Part shown: positions 33,730-42,136 of the stretch, one piece after another
How the letters are laid out: each line of letters begins with the position of its first letter
Numbering within the stretch: position 1 is the stretch's first letter
Source: Planotetraspora mira
GTDB taxonomy: Bacteria > Actinomycetota > Actinomycetes > Streptosporangiales > Streptosporangiaceae
Assembly: GCF_016863275.1 (NCBI RefSeq)
Contig: NZ_BOOO01000038.1
Coordinates: 1 to 64,000, forward strand
DNA length: 64,000 bases
Reading direction: 5' to 3'
Program-made: the position numbers and the translations under genes
Notes under the pieces: generated by a model
What the model was told of the DNA's origin: nothing
Database searches by the model: none
Seen by the model: the letters and a program-made list of their open reading frames with translations, nothing else

Positions 33730-34545
33730 ATGGAGCTCCTGTCAATCAGTACGCCGCACTGCCGCGTCGAGCGCGACGGCCACGTCGTCGTCGTCACGAT
33801 GGACCGCCCGGAGGCCAGGAACGCCCTCTCCATGGACATGCTGGTCGGGCTCGCCGACGCGTGGGCCTACATCTCCGCCGAGCCGGATGTGCGCGTGGGC
33901 ATCCTGACGGGTGCGAACGGGACGTTCTGCGCGGGAGCCGACCTCAAGGCCATGGGCACCCCGTCCGGTGACCCCCGGGTTCTCCAGCGCGCCCAGGAGA
34001 TCCCCGACGTCCACTGGAAGGGCCTGCTGCGCGACAGCGGCGCCCTGCCCACCAAACCGATCATCTGCGCGGTGGAGGGCTATGCGGTGGCGGGCGGCAC
34101 GGAGTTGCTCGTCGGCACCGACCTGCGGATCGTGGCCGAGTCGGCGACCCTCGGCCTGTTCGAGGCCCGGCGGGCGCTGTTCCCGATGGGAGGCAGCGCC
34201 GTACGGCTGCCGCGTCAGATCCCCTACGCGTTCGCGATGGACGTCCTGCTGACCGGCCGGGCCATCAGCGCGCAGGAGGCGCTGTCGATGGGGATGGTCA
34301 ACCGGGTCGTGCCGGACGGCCAGGCGCTCGCGGCCGCCCGCGAGATGGCCGACCAGGTCGCGGCCTGCGGCCCGCTCGCCGTGCAGGCGATCCTCCGGAC
34401 CTACCGCGAGACCCTCGGCATGGCGGAGGAGGAGGCTCTCAAGGTGTCGGACACCATCGGCTGGCCGGTCATCGGCTCGCAGGACGCCAAGGAGGGATCG
34501 CTCGCGTTCCGCGAGAAGCGCCCCGCCGTCTACCGCGGCGAGTAG
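33730..34545 (+). CDS. enoyl-CoA hydratase/isomerase (crotonase) family protein
   Basis: A 271-aa cytoplasmic crotonase-fold enzyme. ATG 33730 follows TTTGGAGAG. The first oxyanion-hole segment reads ANGTFCAGADLKAMG (residues ~58-72) and the second VEGYAVAGGTELLVGTDLRI (~114-133), where a Glu occurs in the position often used for catalysis. The C-terminal helical part (YRETLGMAEEEALKVSD) is standard. It would hydrate or isomerise an enoyl-CoA made from the acids activated by the divergent ligase operon. A short direct duplication of its 3' end (CCGCGGCGAGTAGGGC) recurs at about 34590, just downstream. Confidence 0.93.
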   Translation: MELLSISTPHCRVERDGHVVVVTMDRPEARNALSMDMLVGLADAWAYISAEPDVRVGILTGANGTFCAGADLKAMGTPSGDPRVLQRAQEIPDVHWKGLLRDSGALPTKPIICAVEGYAVAGGTELLVGTDLRIVAESATLGLFEARRALFPMGGSAVRLPRQIPYAFAMDVLLTGRAISAQEALSMGMVNRVVPDGQALAAAREMADQVAACGPLAVQAILRTYRETLGMAEEEALKVSDTIGWPVIGSQDAKEGSLAFREKRPAVYRGE

Positions 34546-34609
34546 GGCCGCACGGCCCGCGCCGGGTCCGCCGCCCTACCCCCGGTCCACGGCCGCGGCG
34601 AGTAGGGCG

Positions 34610-35824
34610 TCACGCCCTGCCCTGGATCAGCGCCCGCGTGCCCGTCGTGCGCCAGCGCTCTCCCGTCGCGTCCAGGCCGGCCGACACCTCCTGGGCGACG
34701 CCCACGAGGACGTCGGACTTGAGGGTGCGCAGGGCGACCACCGGCCCGGGAAAGTACGCGGTGACCCCCTCGAACGGGGTGTCCGACGGCCACACCCTGT
34801 CGCCGACCAGCCTGCGGTAGTTGAGGTCGCCCTTGGTGATGGTCAGCGACGCGGCGGCGAAGTCGTCCCGCAGGCTGTCCGGCATGTCGCTGTAGGGCAG
34901 CGGAGCACACGCGAAGGGGTGGGTGCGCAGAACGAGACGCCCCGACCTCAGGGCCTGCCGGAGACGCACCCCGGCCTTGCCCGCCTCGCCCGGCGCTCCG
35001 GACAGGCGCCGCAGACCGGCGAGGACGTCCGCGGGCGTGGCGTCGGACACGAAGTACGGCTGCGGCTTGACGTGCAGGACGACCTCGGTGGCCAGTCTCC
35101 GGGCGAGAAGATGGTCGATCAGGGCCAGGTCGGGCAGCAACTCGCGGCCGGCGTTGTCCGCGACGACGCAGATCGTGCCGGGAGGACCGTCGTGGACCAG
35201 CGACCACAACAACTCGCCGTCGTCCACGACGAGGTCGGCCGCCTTGTCCTCTCCGAGTTCCCCGGTGATCTGGAAGGTGAGGTCGGCGCGGTTCCCCCAC
35301 AGGGACGCCAGGAGCAGCGCCGTCTCCTTCTCCCGCTGGGGCAGCGCGGCGACCCGGTCCATGCTCGCGAGTTCCTCGTCGACGATCGACCCCGTGAGCT
35401 CGGCCTGCTTGAACGGCTCGAAGGGGTCGACGCCCCGCCACGGTCCTTCCGCGAAGTAACCCGTGGCCTCGAGCAGCCTGCGGTAGAAGAAACTCTCCGC
35501 CCAGAGGAACGGCGCGTCCGTCCACCGCCCGCGAAGGTAGGCGCGCCCCCACGTCAGCCAGGTCGCGAAGTCGTGGGCCGAGGCGTCGAGGGGCTGCATC
35601 TTGTCGGCGATGGCCTCCTCGAGCAGCCGGTCGAGCGCCTCGAGCCGATCCGGTGAGTACGGCAGGGCATCCCTGACCTGCCGGACGAGAGCCGGATGCC
35701 GGTCGCGGAAGACGCCCAGTGCGTACGCCCCTGGCACGTTGCCCAGGATCGGCGGCGCGTTCACGGCCGCCCCCTGCCGGGTCCGCTCCGCGTCACCGGA
35801 CGGCGCCGGTGTCCTGTCGTCCAT
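34610..35824 (-). CDS. DUF89/ARMT1-like damage-control phosphatase family protein
   Basis: A 404-aa protein from ATG 35824 (GGGGAG upstream); a GTG at 35764 (VNAPPILGNVPG) with GGGGG upstream is a fair alternative and closer to family N termini. DUF89 motifs are clear: WGNRADLTF at mid-chain, DNAGRELLPDLALIDHLL (metal-binding Asp and Asn), KGDLNYRRLVGD, and RTLKSDVLVG near the end. Family enzymes are metal-dependent phosphatases acting on phosphosugars or damaged phosphometabolites, or methyltransferase-like by older annotation. It is downstream of two large membrane protein genes on the same strand, about 100 bp after the last one. Confidence 0.85.
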   Translation of the reverse strand: MDDRTPAPSGDAERTRQGAAVNAPPILGNVPGAYALGVFRDRHPALVRQVRDALPYSPDRLEALDRLLEEAIADKMQPLDASAHDFATWLTWGRAYLRGRWTDAPFLWAESFFYRRLLEATGYFAEGPWRGVDPFEPFKQAELTGSIVDEELASMDRVAALPQREKETALLLASLWGNRADLTFQITGELGEDKAADLVVDDGELLWSLVHDGPPGTICVVADNAGRELLPDLALIDHLLARRLATEVVLHVKPQPYFVSDATPADVLAGLRRLSGAPGEAGKAGVRLRQALRSGRLVLRTHPFACAPLPYSDMPDSLRDDFAAASLTITKGDLNYRRLVGDRVWPSDTPFEGVTAYFPGPVVALRTLKSDVLVGVAQEVSAGLDATGERWRTTGTRALIQGRA

Positions 35825-35925
35825 CTCCACAGCTCCCCAGTCCGGCGCCCAACGGTCCGCCTGCATTCCATCATCACGGGAGCCGCGGGACCGGCACCGC
35901 CCTCACCGGGGGCGGCAAGCGGAGA

Positions 35926-37761
35926 TCACGACGGCTCCACGGGGGCCGGTTCTCCTACGGCGATGGCCTTCACGCAGGTTCCTCCGGTCACCGTGAGCGG
36001 CAGTGACCGGACGGCGGAGCGCACGGGGAAGTACACGACGCCGTCCCCCCGCTTCAACGGCAGGGTCAGCCGCCGCCCGTCCACCGTCGCGCTCGCCGTC
36101 GTGTCGGCGAATGCCGCGTACCCCAGGCCGGCGACCGTCAGCGGCCCGCCGTCCGTGCTCAGCGGCAGGTCGACCACGTCGCCGATCGTGGGGAAGCACG
36201 GCAGACCGGCGGGAGGGCCGAGCAGACCACCACCCTTGATCGTCATCTTGACCAGATCGCCCTTGTCGTCGAAGACACGGGGCTCTGTGGCCGGCTTGGG
36301 GGCGCGCATGCTGTCGACGGCCCACTGCGGGGCCACGGGCGCGAGCACGCGCGAGGTGAGGTCGGTGAGGCCGGTCGCCGGGATCGGCATCTCCATCGGC
36401 ACGTCCGTCGGGTAGACGGCCGTGCCGGCGGGCGCGGCCGCGAGGGCACGGGCCGCGTTGCCGATGTACGCCCGCTGTTCCGTGGTGTCGATCAGCTTGC
36501 CGAACGAGCCGGCCGACAGGATCGACAGGGCGGCCATCGCCCCCGCGAGCACGCCGGCCGTCGCCTTGACGGCGGGCCCGGACGGCGGCCTGATCAGATA
36601 GGTCCTGTTCCCGTTCCCGGGAAGGTCCCGTACGGGCAGGAACGCGAGGGCGAGACACACGGCGAGCACGGGGGCCGCGTCCGCGACGTACCGCAGCTCC
36701 CACCCGGACCACGCGGTGGCCCGGCCCAGCCAGGTGAACAGCGCGTCGGCGACCAGCAACCAGGTCAGCAGGACGAGCCAGGCCCGCCACGCCCCCCGGC
36801 GGAAGACCAGGCTCGCGGCGACCGCCAGTGCCCACACGAGCCAGGCGAAGCCGAGGAGCAGGGCCGGCGGCGCGGCGTTCGCGAAGTGGCCCGCGCCCGG
36901 CTGCCAGCCGGCGGGGCCGCCGACCGCCCCGGTGAGGAACGTCTCGCCGATCACCCGCCCGATGTACGGCAGCAGCCCGATGCCGCGCTCGACGCCCACC
37001 GGCACGTACGAGCTGGCCGTGGCGCCCGTGACGAGGTAGAACGCGCCGTATCCCGCGAGCAGGAGGCCGTGCAGGACGAGCAGGAGGCGCTGCCGCAGGA
37101 GCAGCCGGAGCGCGTCGCGGAGGCCGCGGACCCCGGGGACCACAAGAGGCGCCGCGAACAACGTCACCACGACGAGCAGCAGCGGGATGACGGCCGCCTT
37201 GATGAAGAAGAGCAGGCCGAAGGCCGTCCAGGCCACGGTCCGCAGGCCCGACCTGAGTGTCCCCTCGCGCAGGTGACGGACGTGGGCGTACAGCGCGGCG
37301 GCCACGGCGAGCTGGAGGGTGACGCTGAGCATGGCCGCCGAGTACCAGGCGACCGAGGGCACCGTCAGCGGCGAGAACAGGTAGAACGCCAGCGGCACCA
37401 GGATGGCCGGCCTGTCACCGAACAGCAGGCGCAACGTGCGCAGGACGTACACGTAGGCGCCGACCTGCATGAGGAGCACGACGGACCAGGTCAGGACCCA
37501 GTTGTATCCGGCCGCCCAGGTGAGGATCCACGTCAGGAACAGCCCTCCCGGCATGAGCTGGCCGTACACCGGCTGGGTCAGGTAGGACCAGCCGGGCGGC
37601 CCCTCCGTGGCGAGGGCGACGAAGCGGAAGTCGTCGACGCTGTACCAGGTGGCCCGCAACGCGACCACCTGGCAGACGACGGACAGGGCGATCATCGCCC
37701 AGGCCGCGCCCGCGACCTTCTTCCCGTGCCGCCACGTCGGCGGCGAGATTCTCGGTGACAC
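35926..37761 (-). CDS. large polytopic membrane protein, GT-C-like (paralogue 1)
   Basis: A 611-aa membrane protein with about 11-12 TM helices up to residue ~430 and an extracytoplasmic beta-rich C-terminal domain (~440-611). Near the first helix is a conserved acidic pair, WYSVDDFRFV (Asp43-Asp44), then WSYLTQPVYGQLMPGG. This loop resembles the catalytic D/E-D motif of GT-C glycosyltransferases and the corresponding stretch of the AftD-like protein in this window. The C-terminal domain has CFPTIGDVVDLPLS and ends with a CVKAIAVGEP strand. Glycosyltransfer from a polyprenyl-phosphate sugar is inferred. The GTG start at 37761 is 6 bp after the stop of paralogue 2. Confidence 0.78.
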   Translation of the reverse strand: MSPRISPPTWRHGKKVAGAAWAMIALSVVCQVVALRATWYSVDDFRFVALATEGPPGWSYLTQPVYGQLMPGGLFLTWILTWAAGYNWVLTWSVVLLMQVGAYVYVLRTLRLLFGDRPAILVPLAFYLFSPLTVPSVAWYSAAMLSVTLQLAVAAALYAHVRHLREGTLRSGLRTVAWTAFGLLFFIKAAVIPLLLVVVTLFAAPLVVPGVRGLRDALRLLLRQRLLLVLHGLLLAGYGAFYLVTGATASSYVPVGVERGIGLLPYIGRVIGETFLTGAVGGPAGWQPGAGHFANAAPPALLLGFAWLVWALAVAASLVFRRGAWRAWLVLLTWLLVADALFTWLGRATAWSGWELRYVADAAPVLAVCLALAFLPVRDLPGNGNRTYLIRPPSGPAVKATAGVLAGAMAALSILSAGSFGKLIDTTEQRAYIGNAARALAAAPAGTAVYPTDVPMEMPIPATGLTDLTSRVLAPVAPQWAVDSMRAPKPATEPRVFDDKGDLVKMTIKGGGLLGPPAGLPCFPTIGDVVDLPLSTDGGPLTVAGLGYAAFADTTASATVDGRRLTLPLKRGDGVVYFPVRSAVRSLPLTVTGGTCVKAIAVGEPAPVEPS

Positions 37762-37767
37762 CGTGCC

Positions 37768-39594
37768 TCAGCCTTCCGTGGCCGGCAGGGCGACGCCGAC
37801 GAACCCACTCGTGACGCAGAGATCCTGCGTCGTGGTGATGCGCATCTCGGTGTCCTTCGCGCGCGTCATGAAGTACATGTTGTGGTGGCCGGGTGGAAGG
37901 GTCACCGCGACCCTCGTCGCCCCCACCAGAACGGTCGCCGGTCCGCCCGCCGCGCGGAGATAGGAGAAACCGGCGAGGGCGTAGTCGCCCTTGGTCTCGA
38001 TCGGGAGCGTGAGGGTACTGCCCATCCGCGGGAAGCATTCGCCGCCGCTCGGCTGCACCTGCCCGCCGTAGGGCCTCAGCTCGGTCAGGTTCCCGTCGCG
38101 GTCCAGCACCCTGGGGTCGGCCGACGGTTGCGGGTCACGCATCATCGCGCGGACGGCGGGCGGTGCGAGGGGGCCGAGCACGTGCGAGCTGAGGTTGGCC
38201 TCCCCGAATCCGTAGAACACCACGTCGTCGGGCAGCGCCTGCGGATACAGCTGAGTGCCCGGCGGCAGGGTCGCGAGAGTCCGCTCGGCCGTCGCCAGGT
38301 AGTTCCGGTCACGATCCGCCCTCGCCTCGAAGCCCGTCGTGTAGCGCTCGACGGAGATGAACGACAGGAGCAGGCAGGCGCCCACGAACACGCCGCCGGC
38401 GGCCGCGGCCCTGCCCGCGGGGAACACCCTCCTGTACGGCTCCCGCTCACCCTGCACCGGAAGCGTGGCGAGGGCGAGACACAACGCGAGCGCGAGCGCG
38501 GCGTCGGCCAGATAACGCGGTTCGAGGGCCTGCGAGGCGTACTGCCCACGCCCCAGCACGACCGGCACGAAGTCGACGACGACCAGATAGACGATCAGCC
38601 CGGCCCACGCCCACCATGCGGACCTGCGGCACCGCAGGGTCACCACGAACAGCGCGGCGAAGGCCAGCCACGACGACAGCAGCAGCAACTCCGAGGGAGC
38701 GGCCCAGCCGCCGAACCAGTCGATCGGGCCGCCCAGGGCGAGCGTGGGGAAGACCTTGCCCAGCAGCGTCCCGGCGAAGGCCGCGGTGTCCGCGAAGGAG
38801 GGCAGCCCGACGGGCTGATCCGACGTGTCGAGTCCGAGCGCGAAGAAGACGGCGCAGGCCGCGAGGACGACGGCGTAGACCAGCCAGGCCCGCAGATGGC
38901 GGACCAGGGCCGTCCGCACGCCGCCGAAGTATCCCGCCGTCACCACGAAGGCCAGCAGGGGGAAGGCGCCGGCGGCCTTGAGGAAGAACGACCCCAGGGC
39001 CACGAGGAACCAGCAGGCGGCGGCCACGACGTGACGCGTGCGCCCGCTGCGCAGGTAGAGGACGTGCGAGGTGAGCGCGAGCGCGAGGGCGAGTTGGAGG
39101 GGGACGGCCTCGAGCCCGGCCGCCCACCACAGCAGCGCGGGCACCGTGAGCGGCGTGAAGAGGTACAGCCCGAACGGGACCAGGATCGCCGGACGCGGTC
39201 CGAACAGGACCCGGAGCAGGCGGTAGACCGCGAAGGACGCGGCGACCTGCAGGACGAGCAGCGCCGAGGCGGCGAGGACCCAGTTGTACACGTCGGCGCG
39301 GGAGACGGCCCAGACGACGGCGAACCCGACGGGAAGCAGCTTCGGGCCGTACAGCGACGTGAGGTAGTCCCAGCCGAAGGGGTGCTCCATCGCCCTGACG
39401 ACGTAGGCGTAGTCGTCGCCCCAGAAGTAGCTCCGGCCGAGCAGCACGCCCTTCCACACCAGTTGGATCGCGACGAGTGTGAAAGCGACGACGCTCAGCG
39501 CGTGACGCCGGAGGAAGCCCGCGCCCATCCATGAGGGGAGCGCGAGCTCCACGACGACGTCTCCCCCGCTCGCGGCCTGCTTCGAGGTCGCCAC
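37768..39594 (-). CDS. large polytopic membrane protein, GT-C-like (paralogue 2)
   Basis: A 608-aa protein with the same plan as its downstream neighbour. TM1 is at ~35-55, and the acidic pair lies at Asp60-Asp61 in YFWGDDYAYV, followed by WDYLTSLYGPKLLPVGFAVVW. Ten or more TM helices follow, then a C-terminal extracytoplasmic domain with CFPRMGSTLTLPIE and a final Cys (LCVTSGFVGV). GTG 39594 has GGGAG upstream. It is co-transcribed with paralogue 1 (6-bp gap). The two genes are clearly related but far from identical, so the duplication is old. Envelope glycan assembly is inferred from the paralogues in the arabinan locus. Confidence 0.78.
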   Translation of the reverse strand: MATSKQAASGGDVVVELALPSWMGAGFLRRHALSVVAFTLVAIQLVWKGVLLGRSYFWGDDYAYVVRAMEHPFGWDYLTSLYGPKLLPVGFAVVWAVSRADVYNWVLAASALLVLQVAASFAVYRLLRVLFGPRPAILVPFGLYLFTPLTVPALLWWAAGLEAVPLQLALALALTSHVLYLRSGRTRHVVAAACWFLVALGSFFLKAAGAFPLLAFVVTAGYFGGVRTALVRHLRAWLVYAVVLAACAVFFALGLDTSDQPVGLPSFADTAAFAGTLLGKVFPTLALGGPIDWFGGWAAPSELLLLSSWLAFAALFVVTLRCRRSAWWAWAGLIVYLVVVDFVPVVLGRGQYASQALEPRYLADAALALALCLALATLPVQGEREPYRRVFPAGRAAAAGGVFVGACLLLSFISVERYTTGFEARADRDRNYLATAERTLATLPPGTQLYPQALPDDVVFYGFGEANLSSHVLGPLAPPAVRAMMRDPQPSADPRVLDRDGNLTELRPYGGQVQPSGGECFPRMGSTLTLPIETKGDYALAGFSYLRAAGGPATVLVGATRVAVTLPPGHHNMYFMTRAKDTEMRITTTQDLCVTSGFVGVALPATEG

Positions 39595-39716
39595 GTGTCT
39601 CCCGCCCGTTTCACCGAATAATCGTCCAAAGACGATTTAGTCGACTTCGGCACTCGCGGGCGAGCACACGGGGATAACGTTTGGCCTCGCACGCCTCAGG
39701 GGGTGAGCCGGAGCCT

Positions 39717-40829
39717 TCAGTCCGTCGTCATGCGGTCGAGTCGCTCCATCGCCTCGATGTACTCCTCGACCATCTCGAAGACGACCTGCCTGGCCGGCTT
39801 GACCTGGTTCATCGCGCCGATGATCTGCCCCGCGGGGAAGGTGGCGAGCTCGGCCGCGGTGGAGTTGCCGATCCGGCGCAGCGCGGGCGACACCAGCATG
39901 TACTGCAGCGGCATCGGCAGCGTCCCCGGCGACTCGGCGGACTCCCAGGCGTCGGTCCACTCGTTCTTGAGCAGCCGTGCGGGCTTGCCCGTCCAGCTCC
40001 GCGACCGGACCGTGTCACGCGAGGTGGCCTCCAGGATGCGCTGCTTGGCCATCTCCGGAGTGTCCGCCTCCTCGACGGTGAGCCAGATGGACCCGGTCCA
40101 CACGCCCTCTGCCCCGAGCGCCATCCCCGCGGCCATCTGGCGGCCGCCGCCGATGCCGCCCGCGGCCAGGACGGGCACGTCGACCGCGTCGACGACCTGG
40201 GGGATCAGCACCATCGTGGAGATCTCCCCGGTGTGGCCGCCCGCCTCGGTGCCCTGCGCCACGATGACGTCCACGCCGACCTCGACCTGCTTGATCGCGT
40301 GACGCGGAGTGGAGGCGAGCGCGGCCACCTTGACGCCCTTCGCGTGCGCGAGTTCGACCACGTCGGCCGGCGGCGGGCCGAGGGCGTTGGCCAGCAGCGC
40401 GATGGGGTGTTTCAGGGCCACCTCGACCTGCGGCCGCGCGGTCGCGTCCGTCCAGCCGAGCAGCACCTTCCCCGGGTCGCCCCCGGCCAGTTGCGGCACG
40501 TCGTGCTTGGCGAGCAGGTCCTCGACGAAGGCCCGGTGCTCCGGCGTGATCATTCCCTGCAATCGGGCGACCAGGTCGGCCGGAGAGTCGAGGCCGAGGT
40601 CGGATCCGGCGTAGGAGGCCGGCATGACCACGTCCACGCCGTACGGCCGGCCGCCGACGTGCTCGTCGATCCAGGCGAGCTCAACCTCGAGCTCTTCCGG
40701 CGTGTAGGCGAGGGCGCCGAGGACTCCCATGCCGCCGGCGCGGCTGACCGCGGCGACGACGTCCCGGCAATGACTGAAAGCGAAGATCGGTAACTCGATG
40801 CCGAACATGTCGGTGACGCGGGTCCGCAT
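39717..40829 (-). CDS. nitronate monooxygenase
   Basis: A 370-aa FMN-dependent TIM-barrel enzyme oxidising nitronates. ATG 40829 begins the canonical sequence (MRTRVTDMFGIELPIFAFSH); the ATG at 40865 would lie inside a putative operator. FMN-phosphate and flavin contacts are seen in GTEAGGHTG and LAAGGIGGGRQMAAGMALGAEGVWTGSIWL. Related actinobacterial genes occur with steroid or fatty-acid catabolism. It is a single minus-strand gene, 122 bp from the next. A perfect TnnAACnnGTTnnA box lies 32 bp upstream of its start. Confidence 0.9.
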   Translation of the reverse strand: MRTRVTDMFGIELPIFAFSHCRDVVAAVSRAGGMGVLGALAYTPEELEVELAWIDEHVGGRPYGVDVVMPASYAGSDLGLDSPADLVARLQGMITPEHRAFVEDLLAKHDVPQLAGGDPGKVLLGWTDATARPQVEVALKHPIALLANALGPPPADVVELAHAKGVKVAALASTPRHAIKQVEVGVDVIVAQGTEAGGHTGEISTMVLIPQVVDAVDVPVLAAGGIGGGRQMAAGMALGAEGVWTGSIWLTVEEADTPEMAKQRILEATSRDTVRSRSWTGKPARLLKNEWTDAWESAESPGTLPMPLQYMLVSPALRRIGNSTAAELATFPAGQIIGAMNQVKPARQVVFEMVEEYIEAMERLDRMTTD

Positions 40830-40860
40830 GCCTCGACTGTACGACCGGACACCACGAAAC

Positions 40861-40874
40861 TGCAACGTGTTCTA
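40861..40874. promoter_or_regulatory. KstR-like box TGCAACGTGTTCTA
   Basis: Matches the mycobacterial KstR consensus TnnAACnnGTTnnA at every fixed position. It lies in the promoter of the nitronate monooxygenase gene. An identical 14-mer occurs at 53756. No kstR gene is in this window, so assignment is by motif only. Confidence 0.45.
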
Positions 40875-41089
40875 CAACGGTGATTCCTCAGAGTCCTACC
40901 ACCCGGTAACCACGGGGCGAGAGCATGATGATCAGATAACAGGAACACGTTTCAAACAATGCCCCGGACCTGCGGCTCATCTCTACGCACAACCGCCTCG
41001 GCACAATGGGTAAATCCTCGACGAATATGAGTCAGATTTCGTGACATAACAGGATTGCGGCCATACCACCGGGGTCGTAGTTTCCCGGT

Positions 41090-42049
41090 ATGGATCTGGA
41101 GCTGCGCCACCTCAAGATCGTGCGAGCGGTCGCCGAGTCCGGCAGCGTCACCAAGGCCGCCACGCGGCTCGGACTGGCCCAGCCGTCCCTGACCGCGCAA
41201 CTCAAACGGATCGAGCGCACGCTCGGAGGCCCCCTGTTCGAGCGTGACCGCAACGGCGCCAGACCGACGCCGCTCGGCGAGATGGTGTTGTCGCGTGCGC
41301 GGGTCCTGCTGCCCGCCGTCCGCGAACTCCAGGAGGACGCGGTGCGGTTCGCCAACAAGTCCGAGGACATCCCCGGATATCGCATCGGGGCCACCCACGG
41401 GCCGATACTCGGCGGGCTCGTCGAGCGCCTCACCACCGCCCATCCCGCCACCCCCGTGACCACCCGCACGTCGTGGTCGGCGCAGGAGCTGACCTCGCTC
41501 GTGAGCTCGGGCAGGCTCGACTTCGCACTGGTCGGGACCTGCGGCGACAGCCCGCCGCCGCAGGCCGAGGCGATGAGCTGGAGCACGGTGGCCGCCGACC
41601 CCGTCTTCGTCCTGCTGCCCGAGGACCATCCGCTCGCGGAAGAAAAGGAACTGGAGTTGTCGCGGCTCGCCGGCGAGTGCTGGGCGGTCGCGCCGGGCGA
41701 CGGGTGTTTCGCCGACTGCTTCGCCGGCGCCTGCGCGCGGGCGGGCTTCGTCCCCCTGTCCATCTACGAGACCGACGTCGCCACCTGCCTGCACCTGGTG
41801 GGCGTGGGAAAGGCCGTCGCACTGTGCCAGGCGACCTTCCAGCTGACGGCTGGTCTCGTGATGATGCCGCTGGTCGGGACACCGTTGCGCTGGCGTCATC
41901 TGCTCGGCTGGCACGACGACTCCATCGCGGCGCGAGTGTCGTCGTCCGTCGTCCACCACGCGCGGGCCGCGCACGCCGACACCGTACGGCGAAGCCACCG
42001 ATACGCCGACTGGCTCGTCGCCCATCCCCAGTTCAGGGCCATTCCATAA
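41090..42049 (+). CDS. LysR-family transcriptional regulator
   Basis: A 319-aa regulator. The N-terminal HTH reads LRHLKIVRAVAESGSVTKAATRLGLAQPSLTAQLKRIE and is complete. The effector domain (~92-300) has several Cys residues (ECWAVAPGDGCFADCFAGACARAGF), unusual for the family and possibly redox or metal responsive. ATG 41090 has no strong ribosome site. The gene is divergent from the nitronate monooxygenase gene across 260 bp, and the secreted protease genes start 87 bp downstream on the same strand; either could be its target. Confidence 0.9.
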   Translation: MDLELRHLKIVRAVAESGSVTKAATRLGLAQPSLTAQLKRIERTLGGPLFERDRNGARPTPLGEMVLSRARVLLPAVRELQEDAVRFANKSEDIPGYRIGATHGPILGGLVERLTTAHPATPVTTRTSWSAQELTSLVSSGRLDFALVGTCGDSPPPQAEAMSWSTVAADPVFVLLPEDHPLAEEKELELSRLAGECWAVAPGDGCFADCFAGACARAGFVPLSIYETDVATCLHLVGVGKAVALCQATFQLTAGLVMMPLVGTPLRWRHLLGWHDDSIAARVSSSVVHHARAAHADTVRRSHRYADWLVAHPQFRAIP

Positions 42050-42136
42050 TTCGGCGGTAGGGGTCATCTGATAGATCCACACACGGCATCGGCTCGGTTA
42101 CTTTGGCGGCACCCCCCAACCACCCAAGGAGAGCCA

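Noticed and set aside
37882-39534. Plus-strand 550-aa ORF
   Set aside because: Antisense to GT-C-like paralogue 2, whose TM helices and conserved motifs match three paralogues.
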